6,171 nt of DNA from Alphaproteobacteria bacterium (GTDB lineage: Bacteria > Pseudomonadota > Alphaproteobacteria > Micropepsales > Micropepsaceae), in NCBI GenBank assembly GCA_003451645.1, contig DMER01000018.1, positions 342 through 6,512 on the forward strand, read 5' to 3'. Below are positions 6,120-6,171 of this stretch, piece after piece. Within the stretch, counting starts at the first letter, position 1. Each line of letters opens with the position of its first letter. Below the pieces are notes generated by a model, which was given only the letters and a program-made list of their open reading frames with translations, did not search any database and was not told where the DNA came from. A program made the position numbers and the translations under genes.

Positions 6120-6171
6120 TAGCGCAACGGGCGATCAAATCACTTCGATTTGAGAGCGGAAAGTTGCGCTA
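6120..6171. repeat. Nested inverted repeats upstream of the TPR-caspase operon
   Basis: An outer 9-bp perfect inverted repeat, TAGCGCAAC (6120-6128) and GTTGCGCTA (6163-6171), encloses an inner 7-bp one, TCAAATC (6135-6141) and GATTTGA (6147-6153), with a 5-nt loop. The outer arms may extend beyond the right edge. The block lies 31 nt upstream of the first ATG of the operon. It could be an operator at the promoter, or a copy of a dispersed intergenic palindrome of the REP/RPE kind common in alphaproteobacteria. I see no convincing -35/-10 pair in it. Confidence 0.65.

Noticed and set aside
1..6171. A DGR template repeat or reverse transcriptase inside the window
   Set aside because: No second copy of the 1-106 segment and no reverse transcriptase motif were seen. 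Every long real frame is accounted for by other genes, so these parts could only lie outside.

Overview
The window looks like chromosomal DNA of a GC-rich alphaproteobacterium. I base this on the small SRP RNA (4.5S type), a NudC with strong GC bias, and my recollection that nudC and the SRP RNA gene lie together near dnaX-ybaB-recR in many alphaproteobacteria. The species cannot be named from the sequence. Coding density is very high, and no insertion sequence, tRNA, rRNA or CRISPR array is visible.

Layout from left to right. Positions 1-1810, minus strand: a caspase-family (peptidase C14) protein with a signal peptide, fused to a C-terminal formylglycine-generating-enzyme-like (FGE/SUMF1) domain. 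It runs off the left edge after 603 codons, essentially at the usual domain end. Positions 1885-1980, minus: the SRP RNA gene ffs. Positions 2087-3019, plus: the NAD(H) pyrophosphatase nudC. Positions 6089-3016, minus: a compact three-gene operon with gaps of 23 and 27 nt. It encodes two paralogous exported proteins of unknown function (186 and 227 aa) and an exported protein with eight TPR repeats and a C-terminal caspase domain. The stop codons of nudC and the TPR-caspase overlap tail to tail. Positions 6090-6171 hold a nested inverted repeat upstream of the operon.

How the genes may work together. Two caspase-like proteases, each with its His/Cys dyad and a predicted Sec signal, flank a housekeeping pair (ffs, nudC). 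One carries a TPR protein-binding scaffold and travels with two small exported proteins that could be substrates, inhibitors or partners. The other carries a C-type-lectin-fold FGE-like domain that lacks the catalytic cysteines and therefore probably binds ligands. The last 40 codons of that domain have the layout of a diversity-generating-retroelement (DGR) variable region. Every divergent codon there can be derived from AAC/AAT or AGG by changes at A only. If a template repeat, reverse transcriptase and avd gene lie just beyond the left edge, the window contains a hypervariable, exported caspase sensor. That is the most interesting lead, and it cannot be settled inside this window.
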